Part shown: positions 45,845 through 55,900 of the stretch, in pieces
Numbering within the stretch: the first letter of the stretch is position 1
How the letters are laid out: every line of letters begins with the position of its first letter
DNA from: Acholoe squamosa
Taxonomy: Eukaryota; Annelida; Polychaeta; Phyllodocida; Polynoidae
NCBI GenBank assembly: GCA_949317995.1
Contig: OX439051.1
Coordinates: forward strand, 36,893,250-36,957,249
DNA length: 64,000 nt
Reading direction: 5' to 3'
Position numbers and translations under genes: made by a program
Notes under the pieces: model-generated
Databases searched by the model: none
Told to the model about the DNA's origin: nothing
Seen by the model: the letters and a program-made list of their open reading frames with translations, nothing else

Positions 45845-47419
45845 ATGGACACCGATGAAGGCCCCCAACCTAATCAGACAGCTGAGAAGATAAGGGCCTA
45901 TGAGAAGGCCATCCAAGATGCAGTTACTGCCCTAGAGACCAACAAATCCCAGCAGGAGGAAAGGGAGAGGATCCTCAACCAACAACTGGCAGAGAGGAAT
46001 GCAGCAATAGATGCTCAACAGAAGGCCATGGAAGATCAGCGGAAGTCCCTAGAGAGACAACAACAACAGATAGCAGATCTCATGAAGATGGTATCATCCC
46101 AGACCCCACAACCTCCCACACCTGCCATCACACCTGTTGTCACACCATCTGCCTCTGGATCCAAAGATGACATCATAATCTCCATGGTGTCCAACATGAC
46201 CAAACTCATAGACAGAAAACAACAGGATGACAGAAAGATCAGGCTACATGAGGTAACAAAACCCAAAACCTTTTCACACCCATCACCACTCATGTCAACA
46301 GCATTATTTATTGATCACAAATTCCCAGAATATCTGAAGGATAAGTACAAAGTGACAGACAGTGACACCATGGTAACATATTTACCCAAGTACCTCGAAG
46401 GACAAGCACTAGCTTGGTTTGAATCCTTCAGGGAGAGTGCCACACCTGATATGTTGACATGGACCAATGTAGTGAATAAATTAAAAGAGTATTTTGCTAC
46501 TCGAGACAATATAATCTCAAGGACTGCACTTCGTGCACAAAAGGTAGATGAACCTGTCCTAGACTATGCATGCCATCTCAGGAAAGTGTGTAATGCCCAA
46601 CGCCAGAGTGATGAAATCCTAAGCAAGGCATTTACCCAAGGCATGAGGCCCTGGATCTCTGTAGCTCTTGAGAACAAGAAAATAGACTCTTTTGACCAAG
46701 CCCTAGACCTAGCCCTAGAGGTTGAGACCCAAGAGAGATCTAGGAAGGTGAGGGATGCAGAATCCAACCCACAGCCTACTAAGAAAAAGGTCCAGGGAAT
46801 CAGCACTAGTGCAGATGAAGATGTTAACCTAATGTCTAGTGCCCATGTAAGGCAACAGGAAGCTAAGGTTACATCAAGAGACCCTACCGGTAGATATAGA
46901 GGAAATAACTATGACCCCAACTACCAATCCAATAGAGGTAGAGGTAGAGGGGGCAACAACAACAACAACCGGGGGGGTCACAACAGTAGGAAAGACAACA
47001 GCTCTTCCAACTCCAACAATGGTAACTCTTCATACAGTGATAGGAGAGACAGAACCCCAAGTAATGGCAGATCCTATAATAATCAAGGATCCAACAGTAG
47101 GAGCCAGAGTCCACATAGGAACTACAACTCTGGATCCTACAACAACTCTGGATCCTACAACAACAGCCAGGGTTCAAACAACTCTGGATCCTATAATCAA
47201 GGATCCAACAGTAGGAGCCAGAGTCCACATAGGAACTACAACAGTGGATCCTACAACAAAATGGCGCCTACAACAACCAGAGATCCAATAACTCCGGTCA
47301 ATACAGCAACTCTGGTCAATATAACCAGGGTTCCAACTCACGCCAGGAGGATTACAAACCTGACACAAGAGGTTACCAGGGGAACCAACAAAGTAACCCT
47401 CAAATACCACCTCATGTGA
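45845..47419 (+). CDS. gag: Gag of the LTR element, frame changed near its C-terminus
   Basis: I start at the ATG 45845 (context ATCATGG); the frame is open upstream to a GTG at 45461. Residues 13-82 form a strong Gln/Glu/Lys coiled coil. Residues about 159-301 match the Ty3/gypsy capsid-like Gag region (FPEYLKDKYK, GQALAWFESF, VNKLKEYFA). The C-terminal third has RGRGRGG and then Asn/Ser/Gly/Tyr repeats (NSGSYN, GSNSRSQSPHRN) and no zinc knuckle; RNA binding probably rests on the RGG and Arg-rich repeats. Near 47253-47270 the repeat pattern leaves this frame and continues one frame back, up to a TAG at 47482-47484. The annotated last 50 residues are therefore probably out of frame and this copy carries a one-base break. 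Confidence 0.8.
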   Translation: MDTDEGPQPNQTAEKIRAYEKAIQDAVTALETNKSQQEERERILNQQLAERNAAIDAQQKAMEDQRKSLERQQQQIADLMKMVSSQTPQPPTPAITPVVTPSASGSKDDIIISMVSNMTKLIDRKQQDDRKIRLHEVTKPKTFSHPSPLMSTALFIDHKFPEYLKDKYKVTDSDTMVTYLPKYLEGQALAWFESFRESATPDMLTWTNVVNKLKEYFATRDNIISRTALRAQKVDEPVLDYACHLRKVCNAQRQSDEILSKAFTQGMRPWISVALENKKIDSFDQALDLALEVETQERSRKVRDAESNPQPTKKKVQGISTSADEDVNLMSSAHVRQQEAKVTSRDPTGRYRGNNYDPNYQSNRGRGRGGNNNNNRGGHNSRKDNSSSNSNNGNSSYSDRRDRTPSNGRSYNNQGSNSRSQSPHRNYNSGSYNNSGSYNNSQGSNNSGSYNQGSNSRSQSPHRNYNSGSYNKMAPTTTRDPITPVNTATLVNITRVPTHARRITNLTQEVTRGTNKVTLKYHLM

Positions 47420-50400
47420 TGGATCAAATCTCCAAGCTCCTGGTGGCAACCATCTCAACCACCCCACAGAACCAGGAAAACTAGGATGTCACAGTGCCGA
47501 TGGGCCAGTGCACTGTGACACCCCAAATACAAACAATCAATCAGGATTAACAAAGATCCAACCAGAGACAATTGCTAGTGCCAATCTACCATCTAACAGA
47601 CAGAGACGTCCATCAGTGATACACATCACCCCACCAGATTCATCATCAAAGGATACAGGTGAGAGTACCAAGCTTTCTATTGTACTTCTTCAAAATGGCT
47701 GTATCAATGCAAATCTATATGATGTTTCAGATGTACAATGTTTGGTTGATACAGGTGCTACTATCACCTGTGTCAGACAATCATTCCTCATGGATCTCCA
47801 AAAGAGATTCCATATCCAACTGAGGAAATCTAAAATTAACATCCATTTGGCAGATGGATCGGTGTGTCATGTTAGACATTCAGCTATGCTGAACTTTAGA
47901 ATCCAAGGTGTCAGATTCCAATACCAATTTGCTGTAATTCCCAACCTCACACAGCCCGTTGTTCTCGGCACAGATTTCTTAAGCACTACAAAATCTCAAA
48001 TTGAATTTAATGTTGATCCTGAACAGATTCTCAAACCCATTAGGGCAGTGAGGGATTTTACCATCCCTCCATTCTCTGAACTTGCAGTATTGGGTAAGGT
48101 CACATCTACTCAATCACTGCAAGGGAAAACTGGAGTAGTAGATAACCTCCAAAGAAATAACAATGCCCCATATCTAGTTCAAACGGCAGCAGTAACCCCC
48201 AGGGAAAATAACAAACATCCCCTAGTGTTACTCAACACCAGCAGGCGCCCACATAAAATCAAAAAGGGTGCCATCATAGCTCTATTTCAGGAAGTCAAGG
48301 AATCTGATTTAGAAAAACCTCAACAGGTGTCAGACACAACCCCACACACTGATCAATCCATCTCAGCCATACGGCCTGAGGATGTAACTCAATTCAGTGA
48401 CACAGACTCAGACTGTGAGTCCACATATGCTGACCCTGAACCCAACTCAATCAGACTCTCTGAAATAGCTGCTATACATAGTGAGGCACATGACCTCGAG
48501 CCAGAATTGGAAGAGAATGTTCCACCAAAATCTGTGCTCACATCCAAAGATCAGCATGATAGATTAGGATCACTGCTGACCAAGTATGATGATGTATTTG
48601 TAGGAAAAGATGGAGACATTGGTGCCACACACCTGTACACACACTCAATACATGTGAAACCTGAGGCAGTACCATGTCATTTCCTACCATATAGACAAAC
48701 ACCAGAAAAACAGGCCGCAATGGGGGAAGAGTGTGAAAGGCTAGTACAACAGGGCATTCTGAGAGAATGTGCTGAAGGCCCCTGGGCTTCCAGATCCTTT
48801 TTAGTACAAAAATCATCGGGAGGCCATAGGCTCGTCACAGATTTTTGTTATTTGAACCAGAACACGATAAATCAAGCCTTATCTACACCCCGGGCCGATG
48901 ACACTCTAGACATGATAGGGTCACTCAGACCAAGAGTATTCAGTAAGCTAGTTGCCCAACAGGGATTTTTTCAAATTCCTATAAGACAGGAGGATCAGCA
49001 TAAAACCGCATTCATAGCAAATGACAAAAAATATGTCTATGAAAGGATGCCGATGGGTTTAGCGACGGCACCGGCGGGATTCTGCCATCTAGTCACATTA
49101 ATTCTGAACAAACTCAAGTACAAATGTGCCCTACCATACCTAGATGACATATTGGTATTATCACCATCAATCGAACAACACTTCCATGACCTGGAAGATG
49201 TGTTCAACAGCCTAAGAGTTGGTAAACTCAAACTGAAGAAATCAAAATGTGAATACTTCATAGACAGAATAGACTTCTTGGGAATAAGAGTCACACCCAT
49301 GGGACTGCAACCATCTCCCACAAAGGTGGAATCAATCAAAACCTTCCCAACACCAAAATCAGTCAAAAATGTCCGATCCTTCACAGGCCTATGCCAATAC
49401 TTCAAAAAGTTTATCAAAGGTTATGCCCAAATTGCTAGACCATTGTATGATCTACAGACACATCTCAAAGCATTTGTCTGGACAGAAGAGGCAGATAATG
49501 CTTTCAAAACATTAAAGCATGCCCTCTGTACCAATGCTCTTCTCAGATATCCAAACTATGAGAAAGAGTTCAGTTTGGCAACTGATGCTTCCAATGTGAG
49601 TTTAGGAGCTGTACTCTCACAGAGAGATAATGAAGGAGTGCTCAGACCAGTAGCCTTTGCAGGTAGAACCCTCTCCAAACATGAGAGAAATTACAATACC
49701 ACAGAGAGAGAACTACTGGGAGTAGTGTATGGAGTATTACACTTCAGACACTATCTAGAGACCAGACACTTCCAATTATACACAGACCATGCAGCCCTAA
49801 TCCCGCTACTAACCAATACAGGACTCACACATAGATGGGCCAGATGGGCTCTAGACATACAACAATTTTCATTCACCATCCAACACGTGAAAGGTGATGA
49901 TAACACACCACCAGATGCTATGTCTAGAAGAGAATACCCAGATTCTGGACCCATGACTAACCCTCCGACCCCACCAAGGAGAGTTAGAGCAGCCAGTAGA
50001 ACCAAGTTTGCAAAAGTAACAAAGAAAGTACCATTCAAAAGGGATGATCCACCCAACACCATTGAAAAGCCAGAGACACCCATTAGGGGTATCTTGAAGC
50101 AATCTACACACTATGTGTTTTGCCACTGTGAGAGAGAATACTCACAACTCTTTCCAGATAATGACTTCGAGCCTATTGAATTCTCATCACTCAATCAGAT
50201 GCTGAAGGCAACTCCTAAGGAGCCACCCTTCACCCCACCTGACTCAGATGATGAAGATCCAGAAGACACAATATATGCTATTACTCAAGCAACTTCGAAA
50301 TCAGTCAGATTCTTTGAACCAATGCAGGGAGAGGAAACATCAAACCATTTGTGTCCTATGACCACACGCTCAAAGACTAGAGAAATGATTCAGGAGGGCA

Positions 50401-51938
50401 CACCAAAACCCCCCACACAATCACAAACTATTCTAAATGAGAAAAAGGTCACAGGAAACAAACCTACCAAAACCCCACCTGCCAGGAAAAATGCCACAAA
50501 AGACACTGCATCTACTAAGTCAAAGAACTCTGAGACAAAGAAGAATGACAAAAAGCAAATTGTGCCTTTAAAGAAAAAGGTTGCCACTCCCATCAAGGCG
50601 AGAATAGGCCCTCCAAAGGAGCCTACACACCAAAACAAGAGTGACACACCCCAACAAAAGGCACAAGATAGGCCAATAGTCGATGAAAAAGAAAAAGAAA
50701 GAGACAGAATAAAACAACATGTGCTAGATATAAATCAACTACTGGATCAGATTCCCGACACATCCATCTCAGGTACAAACCTTGGCTTGGAACAAAGGAA
50801 GGACAAGGACCTATTGCCCCTCATACAATATCTTGAGGATGGGACCTTGCCTGCACCAAAAGCACAAGGAAATAGAATCATCAACCAAGGCCAGACATAC
50901 ACCTTGGTAAATGGTACATTAGTCCATATATGCCCCATAAATTGGAGAAAAACCAATACTGTACCACTTCAAATTGTTATACCACAGCAATGGGTAACAA
51001 GTACACTACAGTATTTCCATGACTCACCTACGGGCGGCCATCTTGGTTCAAGTAGGATGCTGTCAGCACTCCGACCTAGGGTATATTGGAAGTCTATGCT
51101 AGCAGACACAACAAAATATGTTTCCACCTGCCACACATGCCTCACAGCAAAAAGGCAAGTACACTCACACAAAACACCAATGACAGTGAGAGAGTACATG
51201 ACTTCACCAATGAAGTTCCTAAACCTAGACGCGGTGGGACCACTTCCCACAACTGCCAGGGGAAACAAACATATACAAGTCTGCATAGATTATGCTACCA
51301 GATATGCAACAGCTTGGGCTACTACTGACTTAAAAGCTGAAACAACAGCAGCAGAGTTCTACAAGAACATAATTTGTCATCATGGAACACCAGCCACTCT
51401 TCAAACAGACAATGGAACATGTTATACAGGTGCAAAGTTCACAAAGCTAACTAAACACCTCAAGATCAAACATAAATTCTCCTCACCATACAGGCCACAA
51501 TCAAATGGGCTTGTAGAGAGATTCAATGCTAGCATCGGCACAGCGCTCAGAGCATTCTGCTCAAAGCACCAAAACAATTGGGATTCATTTATTGAACCCA
51601 TAACCTTTGCATTAAACAACACTGAATCCCAAACCACAGGATTCACCCCTTTCTTCCTACTCCATGGAAGGAACCCAGCCACCCCAATGGACTTAGGGCT
51701 GGGAATACAGGAAGACATATCCACAGTAGCAGACCATGTAGCCAACATGATAACAAATCAAGATACCTCTAGGAGGAAAGCTATAGAAAGGGTCGCCAAG
51801 CTACAAAAGGAAAGGAAGGATAGATATGATAAGAAACTTACACCACAGGAAATCAAGGTCACCGACATGGTATACCTAAACATACCAACACAGAGTGTAA
51901 GAAACTTCAACCCCTTTTTATGGGACCATATGTTGTAG
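47397..51938 (+). CDS. pol: Pol polyprotein (protease, RT, RNase H, integrase) with a dead RT site and a broken C-terminus
   Basis: The frame opens at 47397 with no good ATG, so it is expected to be reached by a -1 shift from the true gag tail (numbering here from 47508). Protease: LVDTGAT, Asp about 81. RT: LVTDFCYLNQ, GLATAPAGF, PYLDDILVL (about 544-547), but motif A reads FSKLVAQQGFFQIPI with Val at 482 (48951-48953) where Asp is essential. RNase H: ATDAS (693), TERELL, YTDHAAL, PPDAMSR. A Lys/Pro/Thr-rich linker of about 300 residues follows. Integrase: H-x8-H...C-x2-C zinc domain, then Asp 1241, Asp 1301, Glu 1337 (DD35E). Near 51911-51920 the frame shifts; the usual tail (GPYVVVD...) continues one frame back to a TAG at 52079-52081. 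Confidence 0.85.
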   Translation, partial: PSNTTSCDGSNLQAPGGNHLNHPTEPGKLGCHSADGPVHCDTPNTNNQSGLTKIQPETIASANLPSNRQRRPSVIHITPPDSSSKDTGESTKLSIVLLQNGCINANLYDVSDVQCLVDTGATITCVRQSFLMDLQKRFHIQLRKSKINIHLADGSVCHVRHSAMLNFRIQGVRFQYQFAVIPNLTQPVVLGTDFLSTTKSQIEFNVDPEQILKPIRAVRDFTIPPFSELAVLGKVTSTQSLQGKTGVVDNLQRNNNAPYLVQTAAVTPRENNKHPLVLLNTSRRPHKIKKGAIIALFQEVKESDLEKPQQVSDTTPHTDQSISAIRPEDVTQFSDTDSDCESTYADPEPNSIRLSEIAAIHSEAHDLEPELEENVPPKSVLTSKDQHDRLGSLLTKYDDVFVGKDGDIGATHLYTHSIHVKPEAVPCHFLPYRQTPEKQAAMGEECERLVQQGILRECAEGPWASRSFLVQKSSGGHRLVTDFCYLNQNTINQALSTPRADDTLDMIGSLRPRVFSKLVAQQGFFQIPIRQEDQHKTAFIANDKKYVYERMPMGLATAPAGFCHLVTLILNKLKYKCALPYLDDILVLSPSIEQHFHDLEDVFNSLRVGKLKLKKSKCEYFIDRIDFLGIRVTPMGLQPSPTKVESIKTFPTPKSVKNVRSFTGLCQYFKKFIKGYAQIARPLYDLQTHLKAFVWTEEADNAFKTLKHALCTNALLRYPNYEKEFSLATDASNVSLGAVLSQRDNEGVLRPVAFAGRTLSKHERNYNTTERELLGVVYGVLHFRHYLETRHFQLYTDHAALIPLLTNTGLTHRWARWALDIQQFSFTIQHVKGDDNTPPDAMSRREYPDSGPMTNPPTPPRRVRAASRTKFAKVTKKVPFKRDDPPNTIEKPETPIRGILKQSTHYVFCHCEREYSQLFPDNDFEPIEFSSLNQMLKATPKEPPFTPPDSDDEDPEDTIYAITQATSKSVRFFEPMQGEETSNHLCPMTTRSKTREMIQEGTPKPPTQSQTILNEKKVTGNKPTKTPPARKNATKDTASTKSKNSETKKNDKKQIVPLKKKVATPIKARIGPPKEPTHQNKSDTPQQKAQDRPIVDEKEKERDRIKQHVLDINQLLDQIPDTSISGTNLGLEQRKDKDLLPLIQYLEDGTLPAPKAQGNRIINQGQTYTLVNGTLVHICPINWRKTNTVPLQIVIPQQWVTSTLQYFHDSPTGGHLGSSRMLSALRPRVYWKSMLADTTKYVSTCHTCLTAKRQVHSHKTPMTVREYMTSPMKFLNLDAVGPLPTTARGNKHIQVCIDYATRYATAWATTDLKAETTAAEFYKNIICHHGTPATLQTDNGTCYTGAKFTKLTKHLKIKHKFSSPYRPQSNGLVERFNASIGTALRAFCSKHQNNWDSFIEPITFALNNTESQTTGFTPFFLLHGRNPATPMDLGLGIQEDISTVADHVANMITNQDTSRRKAIERVAKLQKERKDRYDKKLTPQEIKVTDMVYLNIPTQSVRNFNPFLWDHML

Positions 51939-53053
51939 TAGACAGACCTAGTTTGACAAGTGCCAAACTCAAAAACTTGGACACCAATCTATTGGTGGCC
52001 AGACCAGTGCACATAGACAGACTGAAAAAGGTTGTGGCTGTCAGAAACAATGAATTTGCACACAGGCTTATTCCACATTAGGCCAAATACTACAGCAAAA
52101 TTGTAAGGAACAAAAATGATATCACCCTTACAAGAGAAACCACAGGCATAGGCCCTATCAAGCCTAGGCCTGCACACCACATACTAAGAAAGACATCTAG
52201 GTGTGGTGCAGTTTCAAGAAATTAGAAACAAGATTGAGATACCAAAAGAACATAAGATTTTCAAAATGTATTACAAATTCTCTTCATCCACACATAAGAC
52301 ATGTGTGACTGATAATGAATTACTTATATGTATATAAAGCCAATCAAATTTGTAAATATATCAGTAGGTTATTGCCTCTGAAAGGGTCAAAGACTGGGAC
52401 CCCCCAAGTAAAGCAGACATGAAGTCTAAGAAGAGTAAGGGTAACACAATGGAGTGTCTAAAGCCTAATCCCCACATGAAAGAGCGCGCTATGCCAACAC
52501 AGCAGTCTATAGAGATCAATTGACCTTATAAGCTACCCTCAGACAACTGTCTAGACAGTCATGAATGGCTGTCCTGGATGACAGGAGGAGCTAATTACCA
52601 GTACACAGACTACACAATAGACCCCACAGTTAGCAGACACTGGAGATTATGCATGGTCTCCAGAGAAACAATACCAGGCCCACAATGGATGTGGGTAGGG
52701 TAGGCTACATAAGAAGCACTGTGGACCATAGCCCACCATCAGTCTTCATCCAGCTGCAGTCTGGAATACAAGTCTACAGGACCCCACTTGGGAATTAGCC
52801 AGCCCACTTCTCCATTAGGAGAGACTGCACTAGGATAAAGAACACACCTACTTCACTTTCAACCTGACCTTACCATTTACTGGTCAATCTCTATAGACCC
52901 ACCGGACATATTGCCAAGACAGCTCAATCTTGCAAAGGTACAGTTTGAACCACTTCATTTAAAGTGTTACACCATACACTTAGACTTTACCAGCACCAAA
53001 TCACTACAAATTTGACAAGACTTTAAACAGCAAACTTGCTTTACACAAGCACC
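51939..53053 (+). other. Pol-env interval
   Basis: The first 140 bases carry the out-of-frame integrase tail. The remaining 970 bases show no ORF. Env of such elements is normally made from a spliced mRNA; an acceptor-like GTGTGGTGCAG ends at about 52211. No unusual repeat. Confidence 0.4.
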
Positions 53054-55900
53054 ATGGGGAGACTGAGTGTTTCACCCATACTGCTAACTATGCTGTTATT
53101 ATATACTATAGAACCACTTACTGCAGGTTATACACCTGTGGTGAGACAAAACATAGGAGTAGTATTCAAACCTAGCCCTCAACCATTGGTCAATGGACAT
53201 ACAACCACAACACTGTTGTTGGCTATCCCCTACAAGATACCTCGGGCACCCGTTACCCAAGGATCCATAAGGGATAGAATACTCCAGTTGACCACTCCTA
53301 CTCTACAAGATCATACCTCTGGCCAAATTATCCAACAAGCTAAGGAGCTAGACACCTTGCTGGAAATTGCAGACAAGGAGATAAATGAAACACTAGCCTC
53401 CATCAAATTGTTCTTATCCAACCCCATAAACACATTGGACAAGGCCAAAAGAGAGGCCATACTGGGTTTTCTAGCACCCCTGTTTCGCGGTGTGCTAGGT
53501 CTAGCGACAGTAGAAGATGTAAACCAAGTAATGGGACAGCTCAAGAACATAGATGAAATACTAAGAAAATTTGCTAAACAGGACCAGGAAGCAGCTAATC
53601 TCATTGAAAAGATCACAGACAGACAAGATAAGTTTGTTAAAGCATACATCCAAGATAAGAAGGTACTGGACAGCACAATCAACACCATAGGTGACACCGT
53701 CAACCTGTGGGCCTCTAACATGTCCAGGTCACTTGACTCATATTCAAGGCACGAGAAAACTCAAAGGGAAAAAATGCAAGTATTAAATGATGCATTAATT
53801 ATCATAGCAGCAAGAATGAATACAGTTCAATCACTGCAAAGGACAAATGCAGCCCTGAGGATGCTATCATCAGGAATCCTAACCCCTGATATAGTACCAC
53901 CCTCAGACCTTGCTAGATACCTAATTGACATTAATAACAAACTTAGGATTACACACCCTGGAGCACAAGTCGCAATTAATGACTTGGATTTCTATTATTC
54001 ACAGAAGCTGACCTCATACACTTACTCAGCTCACCATATATATATTCATCTGGACATTATAATTCAATCTACCACCTCAACCTTCAAACTGTACCAAATG
54101 ATTACATCACCCATGCCTATAGACACACAGGAGACCCCCACCAGAGGAGTCACCAAATTGCAGACCACAACTGAGTTCCTAGCAGTATCTTACGACGAAT
54201 CATTATTCATCGAATTGGACTCAGCAGATATGCAGGCATGTGAAGGTACTACAGTAAAAGTATGCAGAGATGTAAATGGTAGAATCTATAAACACAGGCC
54301 TACATGCCCTGTAGCCATTTTTACTAACCAGGCTCAACAGATTAAGGAACATTGCAAGTTTACAGTTTCACCACTGCAAGCACCTACCACCCATGCTATT
54401 TCCATTTCTGAAGATGAGTATCTGGTCACTACTAATGAACCCCATTACTTTATCAACTGCCATGGTAAAACGTCTGAAACTCGGAAGGCCCAGTCCTACT
54501 CAATCATAGGTGTACCCTGTGGGTGCACGATCAGTGTAGGAGAATTTTCTCTTCCAAACACAAGGTTGCCCTGTAACTCAACCTTATCATTTCATTACAT
54601 TCTCAAGACAATTAATTTACCATTCATGGCAGCACTTAACAAAATTTCTGAAACCAAACCAGATGAAAGAGAGAATCTTCCAAATTTCCCAGTAGTAAAC
54701 CTTTCTAGAACCTTAGAAAAACTACAGGAAAATCCAATCATGGATGATATTACTCAACTGAATTTAGAGCCCTTTGCCAAAACAGTATTAAAAGATGCCT
54801 CCAACCTTAATAAGGAAATGGAAACACGCTACGAGGAATCATACCTACGTCGAGTTACAGAGCATCCAATCTTCCAAAGCTTAGCACTCATCCTAGGGAT
54901 ATCAGCTCACATTTTTATAGTATACATACTACTCAAATTATACAGACTAGGAGGGACTGTAGCCTACCTGCCTACAGCCAAAGCATTCAGACTAGTCATC
55001 GAGCTGCCCCTACACAAATTGCTCCCAGATAAGAATCCTACCAAATTAACCCCTACAGAGGAAACCCACACCCCTTTCCTCACAATTCAGGAAACTCACA
55101 CCCTGATAATTGCTATATTATTTACCCTGACCATCTACTCAGCCTACAGAATAATGAAGTACCTTAAGAAATTTGCACAGACACACTGTGGCAAGAAAAA
55201 TGTGGCCAAGCGCACAAACCCCACAATATATTTTAAAATATATTGTGGAGACTCAAACTTCGCGCTACCCTTGAGGCCAATACCACATGAATTTGATGAG
55301 ATTAAATCAGCAGCTGCCCCTACCTATAAGGATATAGTGGTTAAAACCTTCCCACTACCTAAGGCTATATTTACCTGGAATGGACCAGCAGTTATAACAA
55401 CACAGAGAGGAGAATTTGCTTATCACCTCCCTCAGGTGATACACCTACCTTGGCGCACTAGGTTCAGTACTATACCAGCCCTTAAAAACAAAGGACTGTA
55501 CTACTCCATGCTTCTCCAGAATGATTGTGGCACCAGCCCGGTGACCATGACAGCACTGGAAAATACAACAGATATAATTATTGACGAACAACAGGAGGAG
55601 ACCGCAAGGTCAAACATGCAGACTATTGCTAATTTTCTAAACCACCAGCCCTCCCCGGTGACTGTGGAAACAGCCTTGACTGCCCACAGCCTAGGCTGCC
55701 CCCAGTCCACCACCAGGAGACAACACATCAGAGACAGTATTCAGAACTTTTCGGACAATTTGCCGGCCCTGAAAAGGGCCTTTGGGATGGCGGGTTTTTA
55801 CACCCTAGGTTTCAGTCAGTCGGGATCCTACCACAGATCCTCGGGTTCAACATCAATGGGAGAGTCCGAGTCCGAGTCCGAGCCATACATATGGCCGTGA
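53054..55900 (+). CDS. env: Envelope glycoprotein with F-type (Baculo_F / errantivirus Env-like) features
   Basis: 948 residues from an ATG in ideal context (ACCATGG at 53054). A signal peptide (MGRLSVSPILLTMLLLYT) leads. A basic KAKR site ends at about residue 133 and is followed by a Gly/hydrophobic segment (ILGFLAPLFRGVLGL), the arrangement of a furin site plus fusion peptide in class I F proteins. A long helical region, then SSGILTPDIVPPSDLARYL, fits the Baculo_F family pattern. A Cys-rich part (VKVCRDV, PCGCTISVG) precedes a membrane segment at about 609-632. Unusually a second hydrophobic segment (about 681-704) and about 240 further residues follow, ending in an acidic SESESE tail. Function in cell entry or spread is inferred from the family. 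No internal stop. The last 73 bases overlap the antisense ORF. Confidence 0.75.
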   Translation: MGRLSVSPILLTMLLLYTIEPLTAGYTPVVRQNIGVVFKPSPQPLVNGHTTTTLLLAIPYKIPRAPVTQGSIRDRILQLTTPTLQDHTSGQIIQQAKELDTLLEIADKEINETLASIKLFLSNPINTLDKAKREAILGFLAPLFRGVLGLATVEDVNQVMGQLKNIDEILRKFAKQDQEAANLIEKITDRQDKFVKAYIQDKKVLDSTINTIGDTVNLWASNMSRSLDSYSRHEKTQREKMQVLNDALIIIAARMNTVQSLQRTNAALRMLSSGILTPDIVPPSDLARYLIDINNKLRITHPGAQVAINDLDFYYSQKLTSYTYSAHHIYIHLDIIIQSTTSTFKLYQMITSPMPIDTQETPTRGVTKLQTTTEFLAVSYDESLFIELDSADMQACEGTTVKVCRDVNGRIYKHRPTCPVAIFTNQAQQIKEHCKFTVSPLQAPTTHAISISEDEYLVTTNEPHYFINCHGKTSETRKAQSYSIIGVPCGCTISVGEFSLPNTRLPCNSTLSFHYILKTINLPFMAALNKISETKPDERENLPNFPVVNLSRTLEKLQENPIMDDITQLNLEPFAKTVLKDASNLNKEMETRYEESYLRRVTEHPIFQSLALILGISAHIFIVYILLKLYRLGGTVAYLPTAKAFRLVIELPLHKLLPDKNPTKLTPTEETHTPFLTIQETHTLIIAILFTLTIYSAYRIMKYLKKFAQTHCGKKNVAKRTNPTIYFKIYCGDSNFALPLRPIPHEFDEIKSAAAPTYKDIVVKTFPLPKAIFTWNGPAVITTQRGEFAYHLPQVIHLPWRTRFSTIPALKNKGLYYSMLLQNDCGTSPVTMTALENTTDIIIDEQQEETARSNMQTIANFLNHQPSPVTVETALTAHSLGCPQSTTRRQHIRDSIQNFSDNLPALKRAFGMAGFYTLGFSQSGSYHRSSGSTSMGESESESEPYIWP

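Noticed and set aside
46884-47291. Cys/Tyr-rich minus-strand frame and Thr-rich second plus frame within gag
   Set aside because: Both are shadows of the Asn/Ser/Gly codon repeats of gag; no independent start or domain.
53311-53721. 136-codon minus-strand frame opposite env
   Set aside because: Fully within env and opposite its helical region; unlike the 55828-56457 frame it has no sequence of its own outside the sense ORF.
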